Shown: positions 10,471 through 22,875, counted from the stretch's first letter. The stretch is 64,000 bases of DNA from Ananas comosus (GCF_001540865.1 NC_033640.1:4322309-4386308); one strand, 5' to 3'. Translations and numbers: made by a program. Notes: generated by a model not told the origin, from the sequence alone.

Positions 10471-11251
10471 TGTCATGCCCCGGGACCCAGCGGAAGCCCG
10501 CCCGACGCGTGCCCAGACCCGCCATATGTCTAAAACAAACAAGGCGTCTAAAACAAAATGATAAATAAGGCAATAAAAGAGAACACCCAGATGTATCAGA
10601 GCAAAGTGTATCTAAAGGTTACAAAAGGAAATGGAACATAAAGTTAAATCCACTATGTAAAAACATAAAGTAATACAATAGGAGTCCCAAATACAAGAGC
10701 TAAATAAGGTACATAGGTGGTCTCTATACATAGTACAAAACGTCTCTCAAAAACACAAAAAGAGAGTAACCACCTAGGAGTAAAAGCGAGCTCCGCTATC
10801 TATCAAGCTAGGCGACTCCCTTGCCGGAATCCCGTGCCTCCGCCGGTGCCGAAGGCTCTGAAAAAAAACCCACAAAACAGGGGGCGTGAGAACTATTGAA
10901 TAATAGTTCCCAGTAGGCAATTACTGGCTTCAGTGAAATGCACCACTAGGCCCAAACTAAAAAGGGGTCAGTAAGCAAATATAAACAAAAGCGATATGTA
11001 CGACAAGTAAATAAGCATGAATATTTGCTATCATATGATATCTCTAGTTAGCATGATTTAGCATAAGTAAGAAAAGCTATTCTCGCATGAATGTACCCAA
11101 GCATCGCTAATATGATGTCCATAAGTCAAATAGTAAAGATGTCATTGTTTACTATTCTAATCAACGTCAACATGGCATGATAAATGCTCAAAGTCAAATC
11201 TGAAGAGACCCACCCGAAGGCTGTCTGGCCCTGAGACCCACCCGTAGGCTG
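10471..11251 (-). mobile_element. Reverse LTR fragment I
   Basis: Begins TGTCATGCCCCGGGACCC (an LTR end in reverse) and contains CGGTGCCGAAGGCTCTG, the hairpin at 10890-10909 and the CACTAGGCCC block, all in reverse order relative to LTR H. Truncated at 11251 where LTR J starts. Confidence 0.65.
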
Positions 11252-11426
11252 TGTAACATATCACATCCCTCGTAAATCGTGCCGAGTTTCGTCGAAATGT
11301 GCGCAATGCGGAGTGGAACAAGTTGGTATGGGCTAGTAGTGCTTTGGAGCCCATATATAGTGCAAAGGGACCCGACAGAGTGAAATTTCAAAATCTGGCT
11401 AAGTCCCAGATTTTGTGCTCTCGGGG

Positions 11427-11637
11427 ACCGGTTCCTGAAGGAGAGACTGGTCCCCGTACGCGTAGCCTGCCTGGAATCCTGAGGCAACCGGTCCCTGGCA
11501 GTGAGACCGGTCCCTGAGGAACCGGTCCCTGAAGGAGAGATCGGTCCCTCGTTGCGCAGTCAGCCAAAAACCCCGAAAATTGGCTAAGTCCTGGAAAACA
11601 GCCTTTCAAGAACCGGTCCCTGGTCGGGGAGACCGGT
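11427..11637. repeat. ACCGGT palindrome array in LTR J (GGGACCGGTC flavour)
   Basis: Exact cores at 11427, 11487, 11506, 11521, 11612, 11632, plus decayed ACTGGT (near 11446) and ATCGGT (near 11540). Confidence 0.9.
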
Positions 11638-11718
11638 CCCCTACTGCGAAATTTGCCCAGTAAGGGCTGATGCGGAAATAGAAAGTTGAGGGGCCTTGTT
11701 GCTATTGTTGCAATATGT

Positions 11719-11724
11719 TATATA
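11719..11724 (+). promoter_or_regulatory. LTR J TATA box
   Basis: TATATA about 80 bp past the last palindrome and just after TTGTTGCAATATG; a CT-rich leader follows. Copy 2 has it at 16137-16142. Confidence 0.55.
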
Positions 11725-12523
11725 CCCTATACCCTCTCCCCTTCACAGCCAACTCTCCCTCTCTTTCTCTTATTTTTTCTTTTCTCTCTCTAGAGATCAT
11801 TCCCTAGAGCTTGGAGAAGAAGGAGAAGAAGCAAGGAGAAGTGGGTTTTGGAGGCTTTGGTGGATCTAAGAGCTCTCCTACAAGAAGGATCTTGGGAGGA
11901 GCTTGGGCCAAGGTGAGTTTGAGCAAGTAGAACTCTAGGGTTTGGTTTTAAACCCTAAGATTTAGAGTTTTGAGTTGTTTCAAGCTTTAGATACCTTGTA
12001 GAGCTCAAGACACCATGAAACCATGGTTTCTTGACGTGCTCCCATGGTGAACCCCTAGGGTTCATGCTAGATGCCATAGGAATGTGTAGAATGGCTTTGT
12101 AAAGGTATTAGAGAGCTTCCTAGGTGATTCTAAGCAATCTTTTGCTTAGAAATGAGATCAATCTAGGAGAAATCTCATTGTGACATTGTTAGGGCTCAAA
12201 TTTGGGGCTTTTGCCCTAGGATTTTTTGAGGACAAATTGACCTCGTAGAAACCTAATTGGGGGTGTCCTCGACGCAGGGGACAACTCCGTTGGACGTTAC
12301 GAAAATGTTTGAGTATAGTTCCTATATATAGGGTCTAATATGGCACTATTTTGGCTATAGGACGCGGATTCGGCGTTCTTAAAGTTCGGGAGTCAACATA
12401 TTCCTCGTCTACTATCACTCGAGGTGGGGGTGCACACCGGAATCATCGGATTCCCCTTTATGTCTATTTCAACTTTTATTGAGCATATGGTTGTATAGTC
12501 ATTCTTGCATAGTAGGGTTAAAT

Positions 12524-14970
12524 TGTAAGGTACCGGACTTCTAAAACTATGAAGTTACGGTGTACATTTAAATGGTTCCGGTGAGGTTGCGGTGGAATGT
12601 AACATACCGGATTTTAAGTATAAAGGTGAAAATAAATAAAAATAGTATGAGATACTATTTTATTGGGTTTAGGGAAGTGAAATATAGATTGAAAATGACC
12701 TGTACTGAAATCAGAGCGAAAACAGAAGATTTAGAATTTTCTGTAAGAAACGGGGCAAATAAATTAGCAGAAAATGCACAGTGTCAGAAAATTATGAAAA
12801 CTGAAGGATATGTCAAAAATATTTTTATGGGGCTAGATTTAAAGTTTCATACCATTCTGACACCCGTAGAGTGAGAAATAAAATCCGACAGTCATCTGAT
12901 AAAGATTACAGTTCGGTACAGTTTTCGGTGACTAAACGGGGTCGAAACTGAAAACGTAAGATATATTCTTACTCAGTACGTTAAACCAAGCCTGCCTGTC
13001 AAATTTGAGCGCAAACGGACGTTCAGAAGGGTTCTAACTGTTCCGAACTGCTAAACTACTGTCCGAGGTGAATAATGTAATTGTTGAGGGACTGAATTGT
13101 AAAAGGGACTTAATCCCTTCTTCTCCTCCCTCAACCGTGCGTACACAACCTGCACACACACACACACACAACACACGCATGGAAAGGAAAAGAGAAAACT
13201 CTCCCTTTCTCTCTCTAAATCTCTCCCAAAATTGATGAATTTGGTGGAGAAGCAAGCTTGGAAGCTGATCTTCATCTCTTTCACCTTCTTCCTCTCCATT
13301 GGAGCTTGCTTGAGAGGTAAGCTTCAAACCCCTTTAATGGTAGATCTTTAGAGCTTTATTTAGATGCTCTAGAAATGGGTTTGATGGAATCCTAGGATGT
13401 TAAATGAGTGTTTATTGCATGATTTAAGTTCCAATTTGGAGCATCTTGTAATAGTAAACACCTAGGGCTCAAAAATGCTAGTTTGGTAAATATGAGGGTT
13501 TGATCTCATTTGACCCTCTGTAAACATAATTGCTAGGTAAACGAACGCGCTGGCGAAGACGGTTCGGCGATTCGTCGAGCCGGTGCGAAGTTATTAAAGA
13601 AACGAACGTTTAGGCGTCGTTTTCGCCTGGAGGGCCGAGGCGACGTCGTAAAATCATGGAATTGGATTTGAGGCACCATAACAATAAAACGAAGACCCTT
13701 TTTGCCCGAGGCTGCGAAGCGATGCGCGGTTGGTGCGCAATTGCAAGTTCCGGCAGAACCGAGCACCGGATGCCGCGGGAGGCCGATTGCAAGTGTCGAC
13801 AAGCAATCGGAATGTACTAACAGGTGGGTTGTGTTTACCGAAGCGACTAGGTCGCCTTCATGTCGAAGAAAAATATGATTTCCTAGTTGATGCATATAAT
13901 GGGTTGAATGCTATATGATGCATATGATGTGAAGATTGGGTAAATGCATATAATGTGAGAAACGTATATTGCATGATAATTACATATGAATATAATGCAT
14001 GCTAGTTGATGATGACAAATTAATATGTTGAATGTTAGATGAAAGCATGAACTAAATGTTAGAGAGATGCATGAACTAAATATTAGAGAGATGCATGAAA
14101 ATGATATTGTATGAATGCATAGGCCATATTATGCAAGTTGGAACATATGCATGTTAATGTATTTGTGGACTATGTTGAGTAACATATGCTAATTAACATA
14201 TGCATGTTGACTTGGGTCTAAAACTCTTGAATGATTAGAAAACTCGACATTAGAAATACAAATGTAGTATTAATATCATGATATGGTTTGAATTCCTACA
14301 ATGGGATGATAAATGTGGATAAGACCTAGGTAAATGACAACCTAGAGATTGTGTACAAGTAGAGCATTGAGAACATTTACATGATGACGAGTGGCATATA
14401 GTTAATGTAAACACGAAGACGAGTGGCATATAGTTAATGTAAACACGAAGACGAGTGGCATATGAGAACCTTAGTGTAGCTGAAACACTAGATTGATGAG
14501 TATAGAAACTTATTGGTTCTATGTTGATGCTATCCTTAGTTGATAGGATGTTCTCAGTTTATGTGGATTTGGATCGAGCTCACCTAGCCTGTCTGCGCCT
14601 GGTGTGGTCGCCCCACACAGGTAGTGCACTCCAGAGTTGTCACCCGAGGAGGGTTAACGTATTTACCCTTGGACTAACGTATCTGTCCGCAGGTGGTTTC
14701 GGGGGTAGTTGAGCCCGGGCTCCTCCCCTATGAAACTTACTTACGTGAGATTTGATGCGAGCCTTGAGTTCGCCGAGAGATTGGGTAACAAATTATGAGC
14801 TATAGTGATTGTCCTACTTGAGGGGATTTAAGGCCGAGGTGTAAGTGAGACGTCCTTCGCCTCGAGTCTGGTTTTGTGCGGTACTCTGCAGACGATTGAC
14901 TCAAGACCGAGTCGGGCGGTTAGGTTTGTAAAGGTAGATGAAACTTTATGACAAAAACGGTAAAGGATAG
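12524..14970 (+). mobile_element. LTR K (extended-end family), 3' part missing
   Basis: Begins TGTAAGGTACCGGACTTC, with a second TGTAACATACCGG 74 bp in (12598). Homologous along its length to solo LTRs A and D: CT-rich leader near 13200, splice-donor-like GAGAG|GTAAGC near 13315, GGCGAAGACGGTTCGGC near 13553. A 32-bp unit is repeated at 14386-14460. Broken at 14971 by a reverse LTR. Confidence 0.7.
14386..14460. repeat. 32-bp tandem repeat in LTR K
   Basis: The unit beginning GACGAGTGGCATATAG is present two and a bit times. Confidence 0.8.
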
Positions 14971-15137
14971 TGTCACGCCCCGCGACCAACCGCTAATTTG
15001 GACCGGGTCGCGGCGCCGCTAACAGACCGCCGAACGGATCGGGGTTTCCCCTGTACGCGGACAGAGTCTCCCCCGTACGTTCTAGGCGTCGCAATCCAAA
15101 CAAGATACATAATGCCGAAACCCGAGTAAACTCCGTT
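14971..15137 (-). mobile_element. Reverse K-type LTR end
   Basis: TGTCACGCCCCGCGACCAAC followed by GGACCGGGTCGCGGCGCC is the reverse complement of the 3' end of solo LTR D (61384-61431). The sequence switches to duplication copy 2 at 15138. Confidence 0.65.
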
Positions 15138-17751
15138 AATAAGGTACATAGGTGGTCTCTATACATAGTACAAAACGTCTCTCAAAAACACAAAAAGAGA
15201 GTAACCACCTAGGAGCAAAAGCGAGCTCCGCTATCTATCAAGCTAGGCGACTCCCTTGCCGCGATCCCGTGCCTCCGCCGGTGCCGAAGGCTCTGAAAAA
15301 AAAACCACAAAACAGGGGGCGTGAGAACTATTGAATAATAGTTCCCAGTAGGCAATTACTGGCTTCAGTGAAATGCACCGCTAGGCCCAAACTAAAAAGG
15401 GGTCAGTAAGCAAATATAAACAAAAGCGATATGTACGACAAGTAAATAAGCATGAATATTTGCTATCATATGATATCTCTACTTAGCATGATTTAGCATA
15501 AGTAAGAAAAGCTATTCTCGCATGAATGTACCCAAGCATCGCTAATATGATGTCCATAAGTCAAATAGTAAAGATGTCATTGCTTACTATTCTAGTCAAC
15601 GTCAACATGGCATGATGAATGCTCAAAGTCAAATCTGAAGAGACCCACTCGAAGGCTGTCTAAGGCCCTGAGACCCACCCGTAGGCTGTGTAACATATCA
15701 CATCCCTCGTAAATCATGCCGAGTTTCGTCGAAATATGCGCAATGCGGAGTGGAACAAGTTGGTATGGGCTAGTAGTGCTTTGGAGCCCATATATAGTGC
15801 AAAGGGACCCGAGAGAGTGAAATTTCAAAATCTGGCTAAGTCCCAGATTTTGTGCTCTCGGGGACCGGTTCCTGAAGGAGAGACTGGTCTCCGTACGCGT
15901 AGCCTGCCAGGAATCCTGAGGCAACCGGTCCCTGAGGAACCGGTCCCTAAAGGAGAGACCGGTCCCTCGTTGCGCAGTCAGCCAAAAACCCCGAAAATTG
16001 GCTAAGTCCTGGAAAACAGCCTTTCAAGAACAGGTCCCTGGTCGGGGAGACCGGTCCCCCACTGCGAAAATTGCCCAGTAAGGGCTGATGCAGAAATAGA
16101 AAGTTGAGGGGCCTTGTTGCTATTGTTGCAACATGTTATATACCCTATACTCTCTCCCTTTCACAGCCAACTCTACCTCTCTTTCTCTCATTTTTTCTTT
16201 TCTCTCTCTAGAGATCATCCCCTAGAGCTTGGAGAAGAAGGAGAAGAAGCAAGGAGAAGTGGGTTTTGGAGGCTTTGGTGGATCTAAGAGCTCTCCTACA
16301 AGAAGGATCTTGGGAGGAGCTTGGGCCAAGGTGAGTTTGAGCAAGTAGAACTCTAGGGTTTGGTTTTAAACCCTAAGATTTGGAGTTTTGAGTTTGTTTC
16401 AAGCTTTAGAAACCTTGTAGAGCTCAAGACACCATGAAACCATGGTTTCTTGACGTGCTCCCATGGTGAACCCCTAGGGTTCATGCTAGATGCCATAGGA
16501 ATGTGTAGAATGGCTTTGTAAAGGTATTAGAGAGCTTCCTAGGTGATTCTAAGCAATCTTTTGCTTAGAAATGAGATCAATTTAGGAGAAATCTCATTGT
16601 GACATTGTTAGGGCTCAAATTTGGGGCTTTTGCCCTAGGATTTTTCGAGGACAAATTGACCTCGTAGAAACCTAATTGGGGGTGTCCTCGACGCAGGGGA
16701 CAACTCCGTTGGACGTTACGAAAATATTTGAGTATAGTTCCTGTATATAGGGTCTAATATGGCACTATTTTGGCTATAGGACGCGGATTCGGTGTTTTTA
16801 AAGTTCGGGAGTCGACATATTCCTCGTCTACCACCACTCGAGGTGGGGGTGCACACCGGAACCATCGGATTCTCCTTTATGTCTATTTCAATTTTTATTG
16901 AGCATATGGTTGTATATTCATTCATGCATAGTAGGGTTAAATTGTAAGGTACCGGACTTCTAAAACTATGAAGTTACGGTGTACATTTAAATGGTTCCGG
17001 TGAGGTTGCGTTGGAATGTAACATACCGGATTTTAAGTCTAAAGGTGAAAATAAATAAAAATAGTATGAAATACTATTTTATTGGGTTTAGAGAAGTGAA
17101 ATATAGATTGAAAATGACCTGTACTGAAATCGGAGCGAAAACAGAAGATTTAGAATTTTCTGTAAGAAACGGGGCAAATAAATTAGCAGAAAATGCACAG
17201 TGTCAGAAAATTATAAAAACTGAAGGATATGTCAAAAAATATTTTTATGAGGTTAGATTTAAAGTTTCATAACATTCTGACACCCGTAGAGTGAGAAATA
17301 AAATCCGACAGTCATCTGATAAAGATTACAATTCGGTACAGTTTTCGGTGACTAAACGGGGTCGAAACTGAAAACTTAAGATATATTCTTACTCAGTACA
17401 TTAAACCGAGCCTGCCTGTCAAATTTGAGCGCAAACGGACGTTCAGAAGGGTTCCAACTGTTCCGAACTGCTAAACTGCTGTCCGAGGTGAATAGTGTAA
17501 TTGTTGAGGGACTAAATCGTAAAAAGGACTTAATCCCTTCTTCTCCTCCCTCAACCGTGCGTACACAACCTGCACACACACACACACAACACACGTATGG
17601 AAAGGAAAAGAGAAAACTCTCCCTTTCTCTCTCTAAATCTCTCCCAAAATTGATGAATTTGGTGGAGAAGCAAGCTTGGAAGCTGATCTTCATCTCCTTC
17701 ACCTTCTTCCTCTCCATTGGAGCTTGCTTCAGAGGTAAGCTTCAAACCCCT
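15138..17751. repeat. 2.6-kb segmental duplication, copy 2
   Basis: Contains fragment I' (15138-15688), LTR J' (from 15689, again starting TGTAACATATCACATCCC) and LTR K' (from 16943, starting TGTAAGGTACCGG). The J' array (from about 15868) has lost part of its palindromes relative to copy 1. Confidence 0.85.
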
Positions 17752-18253
17752 CAATTTTTCACCTCTTACACAGCCCTCACTGGGCATTCTGCGCGCTAAG
17801 GGACCGGTCTCCCCGACCTGGGACCGGTCCCCGGGGCCTCCCCCCGCGGACACGCGTTCGGGAACCGGTCCCTCCCCGAGAGACCGGTTCCCGGGAGACC
17901 GGTTCCTCTCAGAGAGACCGGTTCCCGAGAGCTGAACCTTTGGGACTTAGCCGATTTTCGGCTCTTCTCACTGGTGTTGCAGGCTGGGACCGGTCCCTCC
18001 TCTGCCAGGGACCGGTTGCATCAGCAACCCTACAGCCTTCAGTTGATGGGACTGGTCTCTCACCTCGAGAGACTGGTCCCCGAGAGCAATCCCAGCCCAA
18101 AATGCAGATTGCATTATTTGCTCTCGCGGACTCCATTCCAATGCACTTCTCGGTTTTCGTGCATCCTTAGGTTTTCCAAAGCTTATCCATTCGACCCTTA
18201 GTCGATTCTAGACGAGGTGCAACCCTTGGATTTCGAGAGTTTACATCGTTACA
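17752..18253 (-). mobile_element. Start of a reverse LTR (element L) next to a polypurine tract
   Basis: Read on the minus strand the LTR begins TGTAACGATG at 18253, directly after a polypurine tract. It holds eight exact ACCGGT palindromes (17803-18016). The remainder leftwards is interrupted by duplication copy 2; the K-type end at 14971 may be its other edge, which I cannot prove. Confidence 0.55.
17803..18016. repeat. ACCGGT palindrome array in LTR L
   Basis: Exact ACCGGT at 17803, 17823, 17864, 17883, 17898, 17917, 17989 and 18011, in GGGACCGGTCCC/GAGACCGGTTCC contexts, with decayed ACTGGT copies after 18040. Confidence 0.9.
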
Positions 18254-18266
18254 TTCTCCCCTCCTT
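18254..18266 (-). other. Polypurine tract of reverse element L
   Basis: TTCTCCCCTCCTT, i.e. AAGGAGGGGAGAA on the minus strand, immediately before the LTR start; the same tract precedes the 3' LTR of element C at 49196-49208. Confidence 0.75.
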
Positions 18267-18614
18267 AAAAGAGTTTCGTCCTCGAAACTCACTCATTCTC
18301 ACCCTCTTTTATTCCTCGGTCCACTCCTCGAGTACTCAAGGGTTCCAATGCACTTTTGTACTTTGGAGTGGCCTTTATTCTCATCGAACTCATCTAAAGG
18401 CCCACGACGAAGAATGTGAGACCACGTTTACTCACATTTTCCTCTTGCAACATTAAAAGTGCATTATCACTCTGCAAACCTCAATGGCGGTGTGAGTCAA
18501 TACTTAAGACCCCACACGCTAACATCACTAGCCACTCGGCTAGAGAAGGACCTATTCCCTCGCGGTTCTAGCGAACATCATCACCGTTCGAGATCAGGGC
18601 TACCCTTTCATCCC
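18267..18614 (-). mobile_element. Element L internal remnant
   Basis: Starts with the GTTTCGAGGACGAAACTC inverted repeat (minus strand) that also sits upstream of the tract in element C. I recognise no coding sequence. Confidence 0.5.
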
Positions 18615-19744
18615 TGTCACGCCCCGGGACCCGGCCTAGGCCCGCCCGGTGCGTATCCAGACCCGCCATATGCCTACACATATAAGGCGTCTACAACAAT
18701 AGCGAATAAATGAACAACAAATAGAGTGTATCTAAAGATATCAGAGCAAGTATACAGCTAAGTTCTTAAGCTTGTTGAACAATCAGGTGGGAGAATACAA
18801 GGAAAAACTTCAATTAACCATACCTATAGTCGGCAAAACGAGGGTGTGTTTAAAATAAAATACTATCGACAAGTCTAAGCTACATATAAGGGGGGTCTCT
18901 ACAAAAATGGTACAAGTCTCAATCCTGCTCCAAACTATCAATCGCTGAATAGGAGAGGTTACCTACCATCGAGCTCGTAATATCCTCGCCTAGCTAACTC
19001 GGTGAAAAAGAATGACCGTTTGCACGAGATCGCCATTCTCTCCATATTTCCTGCCCCGTCTGGTTGGATCCCGAGCCATCTTCTGCCTCTGGGTGAAAAT
19101 GGGAGAGGCTGATCTGAAATGGAAAACGAGTGGAACAATCAGTGGAGGGCCTGGGAGCAACTATAATTTATAGTTCCAGGGGTGGGGACAATGTAATCTG
19201 TAGCATTAGCTAAAATGCGAATCCACTAGGGCACTAGATCAAGAGGACAACCAGTGAGCAGATATAGAAAAATTGAAATACAAACTGCCAGAAATAAAAG
19301 CACATATTAAAGAAAATGGTCTATACTGCGATGCCACAAGTATTATGTGATAAGAACATGGTTAGCTTACTTTACTTCTATCATCCATATACGCAATACA
19401 TACATACTATGTTCTATCACGGCTAACCAAAGTATGCTATGATGCAACAAGTAACAATAGTTAGTCATCGGTTCCTTCCTTGATGCTTTATACATGTCCA
19501 AATGTGTCAATACTATTGCTTGAAAAGTGCATGTCTCAAGTAAACAACTACTAAGCCTATCTAGTAGTGGTTATTGTTATAAAGTTAATGTCATTGTTCA
19601 ATCTTGTTTAGGACTACAGAAGTGTAGTCACGGTTGTGCCGCCTAGCTGCCTGTGGTAGCCACTCATTCCACGCTATGAAAGAGCTGTCCCGACAACGAC
19701 CCTAAGGCGCCTGCGCCTAGCTGGCCCGTTTGGTTAGATCGCTC
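18615..19744 (-). mobile_element. Reverse LTR fragment running into the gap
   Basis: Starts TGTCACGCCCCGGGACCC and contains a variant of the hairpin (AACTATAA/TTATAGTT at 19159-19175). Preceded by ATCCC as possible TSD. It may be the 3' LTR of the gag-pol element at 19845-25527, but similarity to that element's 5' LTR is weak. Confidence 0.5.
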
Positions 19745-19844
19745 NNNNNNNNNNNNNNNNNNNNNNNNNNNNNNNNNNNNNNNNNNNNNNNNNNNNNNNN
19801 NNNNNNNNNNNNNNNNNNNNNNNNNNNNNNNNNNNNNNNNNNNN
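19745..19844. other. Assembly gap, 100 Ns
   Basis: Exactly 100 Ns, the convention for a gap of unknown size; it hides the rest of pol. Confidence 0.98.
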
Positions 19845-22530
19845 ATTCTAAGCTTAGGATCCACAGCTATCCCAGTTTCAGAATCACATGGCCTAGAAAT
19901 GCCACTTCTCGAAGCCAAAATTCGCATTTCTTTAACTTTGCAAACAGTTTCTTTTCTCGAAGTACTTGTAACACCGCTCTCAAATGGTCTTCATGTTCCA
20001 TGTCACTACGAGAATATATCAAGATGTCATCAATAAACACTACGACAAATCTGTCCAAATAGGGCTTAAAGACACGGTTCATTAAATCCATAAAAGCTGC
20101 TGGGGCATTAGTCAATCCAAACAGCATGACTGTAAATTCATAATGCCCATACCGTGTTCTAAAGGCGGTTTTAGAAACATCTTCAGGCTTGATCTTGAGC
20201 TGATGATAGCCTGATTGCAAATCAATTTTGGAGTACACTTTCGATCCTTGCAGCTGATCGAATAAGTCATCAATTCTAGGCAATGGATATTTATTCTTGA
20301 TTGTGACTTTGTTGATTTCTCGATAGTCCACGCACAATCGAAGAGATCCATCATTCTTCTTAACAAACAATACCGGTGCTCCCCAGGGCGACACACTTGG
20401 TCGAATAAATCCTTTATCTAGAAGATCTTGTAACTGTGCCTTCAGCTCTTTCAATTCAGCGGGTGCCATCCTATAGGGCGCTTTAGAAATAGGGGTAGTC
20501 CCAGGGACAAGATCTATCACAAACTCAACCTCCCTATCAGGTAGCATGCCCGGCAATTCAGCTGGAAACACATCCCCGAATTCTCGCACAACCGGGATAT
20601 CATCAATCTTGACGGCTTCTCCGTCACTCACAGAAATGCTAGCCAAATAGGCTACACATCCTCTTCGTATCAACTGTCGTGCTCGCAAAGAGCTAATGGT
20701 CATTGCGAACAATGAACTCTGACACCCCTTATAAACAAACTCTTGCTGACCCGGTTCTCTAAAGGTTACCGTTCTGTTCGTGCAATCTATGGTGGCATAA
20801 TACTGTGTCAACCAATCCATACCCAATACTACATCAAACTCACCTAGTTTGTGTAGTGCCAATAAATCCACTGGCATAATCCAGTCGCCTACCCTAACTG
20901 GGCAGCGAGGGCAAAACTCACGAACATCTAGGGTATGGTCAGGTACAATCACTCGTCCCAGATGCAAAGTAGGTGCTAAAGGAATGCTATGCAACTCGGC
21001 GAACTGCCGATCAATAAAAGAATGCGAAGCACCAGTATCAAATAATGCACGAACACGAATATCATAAAGCATAATAATACCTGCTACGACCTCCTGTGCT
21101 GCTGCGGCGCCCTCGGTCTGGGCGGCATACATCCGCCCACTCGAACCCTGCTGCGAACTCTCCGACTGCCGCTGTCCTGGTGGTCGCCTAGACTGATAAG
21201 GCGCTGTCGGGGTCCCCTGGCTCGGAGCTGAAGATGCAGGTGCAGTCGCTGACGAGGGTGCAGGCAAAGAACCTCTCGGGCACTCTGAACGAAAGTGGCC
21301 CTCCTGGCCGCAAAGAAAGCACCTGCCCCCACGCTGTGGACACTGTGGCGGTACGTGAGGCCCACCACAGATAACACAACGCGGCGGTCGACGACGCTCG
21401 GGTGCTCCACGGGGTGCTGAAGAACCTCGACCCCTCGACTGTCCTGACTGTCCCCTCGGATACTTTGGCGGTCTCCTGAAGGACTGCTGACCACTGCTCT
21501 CAGCTGCTGGTCTCTTGCCTTTGCTTCGATCCACAACATCTCTTTCCTTCATGATTTCTGCCCCCTTCTCAACAATCAAAGCCCGGTTCACGACGTCCCG
21601 GTAAGTGGAGAGGTTTGACGCCTGGACCAATCTGAAGATCGCAGGTCGCAAACCCACCTCAAAAATGCGAGCCTTGTCCTCATCATCTCGAACTACAAAA
21701 GGAACACAGTGCAGTAATCGGGAGAACTCTCGCTCATACTCTGCCACTGTCCTGTCCCCCTGCCTCAGGTTTCTCAGATCCCTTTCCATCTGTCTCTTTA
21801 CACTCTGAGGAAAGTAAGTAGTCAACAACAGTTCCTTGAACCTGTTCCACGTAATAGCAGACAAATCAGCACGGGGATCCTCCCGGATGTCCACCCACCA
21901 CCTGTAAGCCTCGCCATCAAGGTGGTGTGTCGCAAACCAAACTCGGTACCGCTCCTCAACAAAAGTGTCATAGAATAGTTTCTCCATATGCATTAACCAT
22001 TTTTCAACCACCCAATGATCTGCTTTCTCCCCATCAAAGACACGAGGGTTGCAGCGACGGAATTCATTCAGTCGTTCCATCATCCGCTCTCGCTCCTCAA
22101 CCCCCACCATCTCGGGTAACACTGTCCCAGCTGCTGCTACAGGTACTGGTGGTGGTACTACTGTCTCCTGTCGGGTCTCTGCCCTCGGAGCTACTGGGGG
22201 TGTGTCAAGTACAGGTGACTGTGCTCTCACTGTGGTGCCCCTCTCTGGTGCTGTAGGTACAGAATCTGGAAGTACAGAATCTGGAATCTCTCTGTCAGTC
22301 GTCTGCCGCAGTAACAGATCCTCTAACCTCTTCATCCTGTCCTCCTGTCGACGCGCAGCATCCATCTGCTGTCGTGCTGCCGCAGCCTGCTGAGTAACCA
22401 AATCTGTCAACATCGCAAGCTGATCCTGCAACTCATGGATCCCACTAGATCCCGACGTAACAGAAGTTCCCACTTCCTCTGCATCCGCCGCCTCAGCTGC
22501 CCCGGCGGCTTGCGAACGAGTCAACGGCAT
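19845..22530 (-). pseudogene. Ty3/gypsy gag-protease-reverse transcriptase, incomplete
   Basis: Polyprotein of a chromovirus-like LTR retrotransposon (structural protein, protease and reverse transcriptase in one frame). I start it at [10 protein letters not shown] (22530), the usual start in this group, not at the M nine codons upstream. In order: coiled-coil-like N-terminus with L/Q heptads (about 29-75), retrotransposon gag domain (about 147-336), two zinc knuckles ([13 protein letters not shown] at 385-397, degenerate; [14 protein letters not shown] at 404-417, canonical CCHC), aspartic protease with DTGAS (498-502), and the RT palm with [14 protein letters not shown] and the catalytic FIDD (832-835). 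The usual MPFGL is MLFGL here. After FLGHV a one-base deletion near 19882 shifts the frame; the next frame continues [11 protein letters not shown] into the gap. RNase H, integrase and chromodomain are not seen. The coding part looks young, but the frameshift beside the gap could be a sequence error. Confidence 0.9.
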
Positions 22531-22854
22531 CTTAAACTGCAGCACAAAAATAAACATAGGTAAATAAACCCTATACTATTGAATCCTCATTGAGGATATA
22601 AACCAGCTAATCAAGCGAAAGTAATGAAATGTAACACGTACTAACTTCCGAGGTCACGTTGTCGGCCGCCAACGTGACCCTCTGCAAAGTGAGTACTTGC
22701 ACATCCCAATCAAACTCCCACCAAATGGAGTTTATAAGTACCCAATCAAAGCACTTTCGCTAACAACAACCTAGACTAGACATCGTCTCTTACGTGCCTA
22801 TTCTTATAGTCCAACCAGCCTAAGGTTTGCTAGGTCTACTAAGACTCAACCCTA
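22531..22854 (-). other. 5' leader of the gypsy element
   Basis: Non-coding stretch between PBS and gag start; no other feature seen. Confidence 0.6.
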
Positions 22855-22867
22855 GGCTCTGATACTA
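22855..22867 (-). other. Primer binding site (tRNA-iMet)
   Basis: TAGTATCAGAGCC on the minus strand, one mismatch to the plant initiator-Met PBS TGGTATCAGAGCC, 8 nt inside the LTR end. Confidence 0.85.
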
Positions 22868-22875
22868 CTATAATC

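Larger units (their letters stand above)
11252..12523 (+). mobile_element. LTR J, 5' part
   Basis: Starts TGTAACATATCACATCCC and carries six exact ACCGGT palindromes (11427-11637), a CTATTGTTGCAA block, a TATATA box (11719-11724) and a consensus 5' splice site AAG|GTGAGT (gt at 11913). Interrupted at 12524 by LTR K. Related in layout to reverse LTR B (41511-54292). Confidence 0.65.
10703..13333. repeat. 2.6-kb segmental duplication, copy 1
   Basis: Direct repeat with 15138-17751 covering the end of fragment I, LTR J and the first part of LTR K. Scattered substitutions and small indels (including loss of one palindrome in copy 2) indicate a few percent divergence, so this is a real old duplication rather than an assembly overlap. 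Confidence 0.85.

Noticed and set aside
22500..22557. Gag start at the upstream M (22557)
   Set aside because: MFIFVLQFK precedes the family-typical MPLTRSQ start and is not gag-like.
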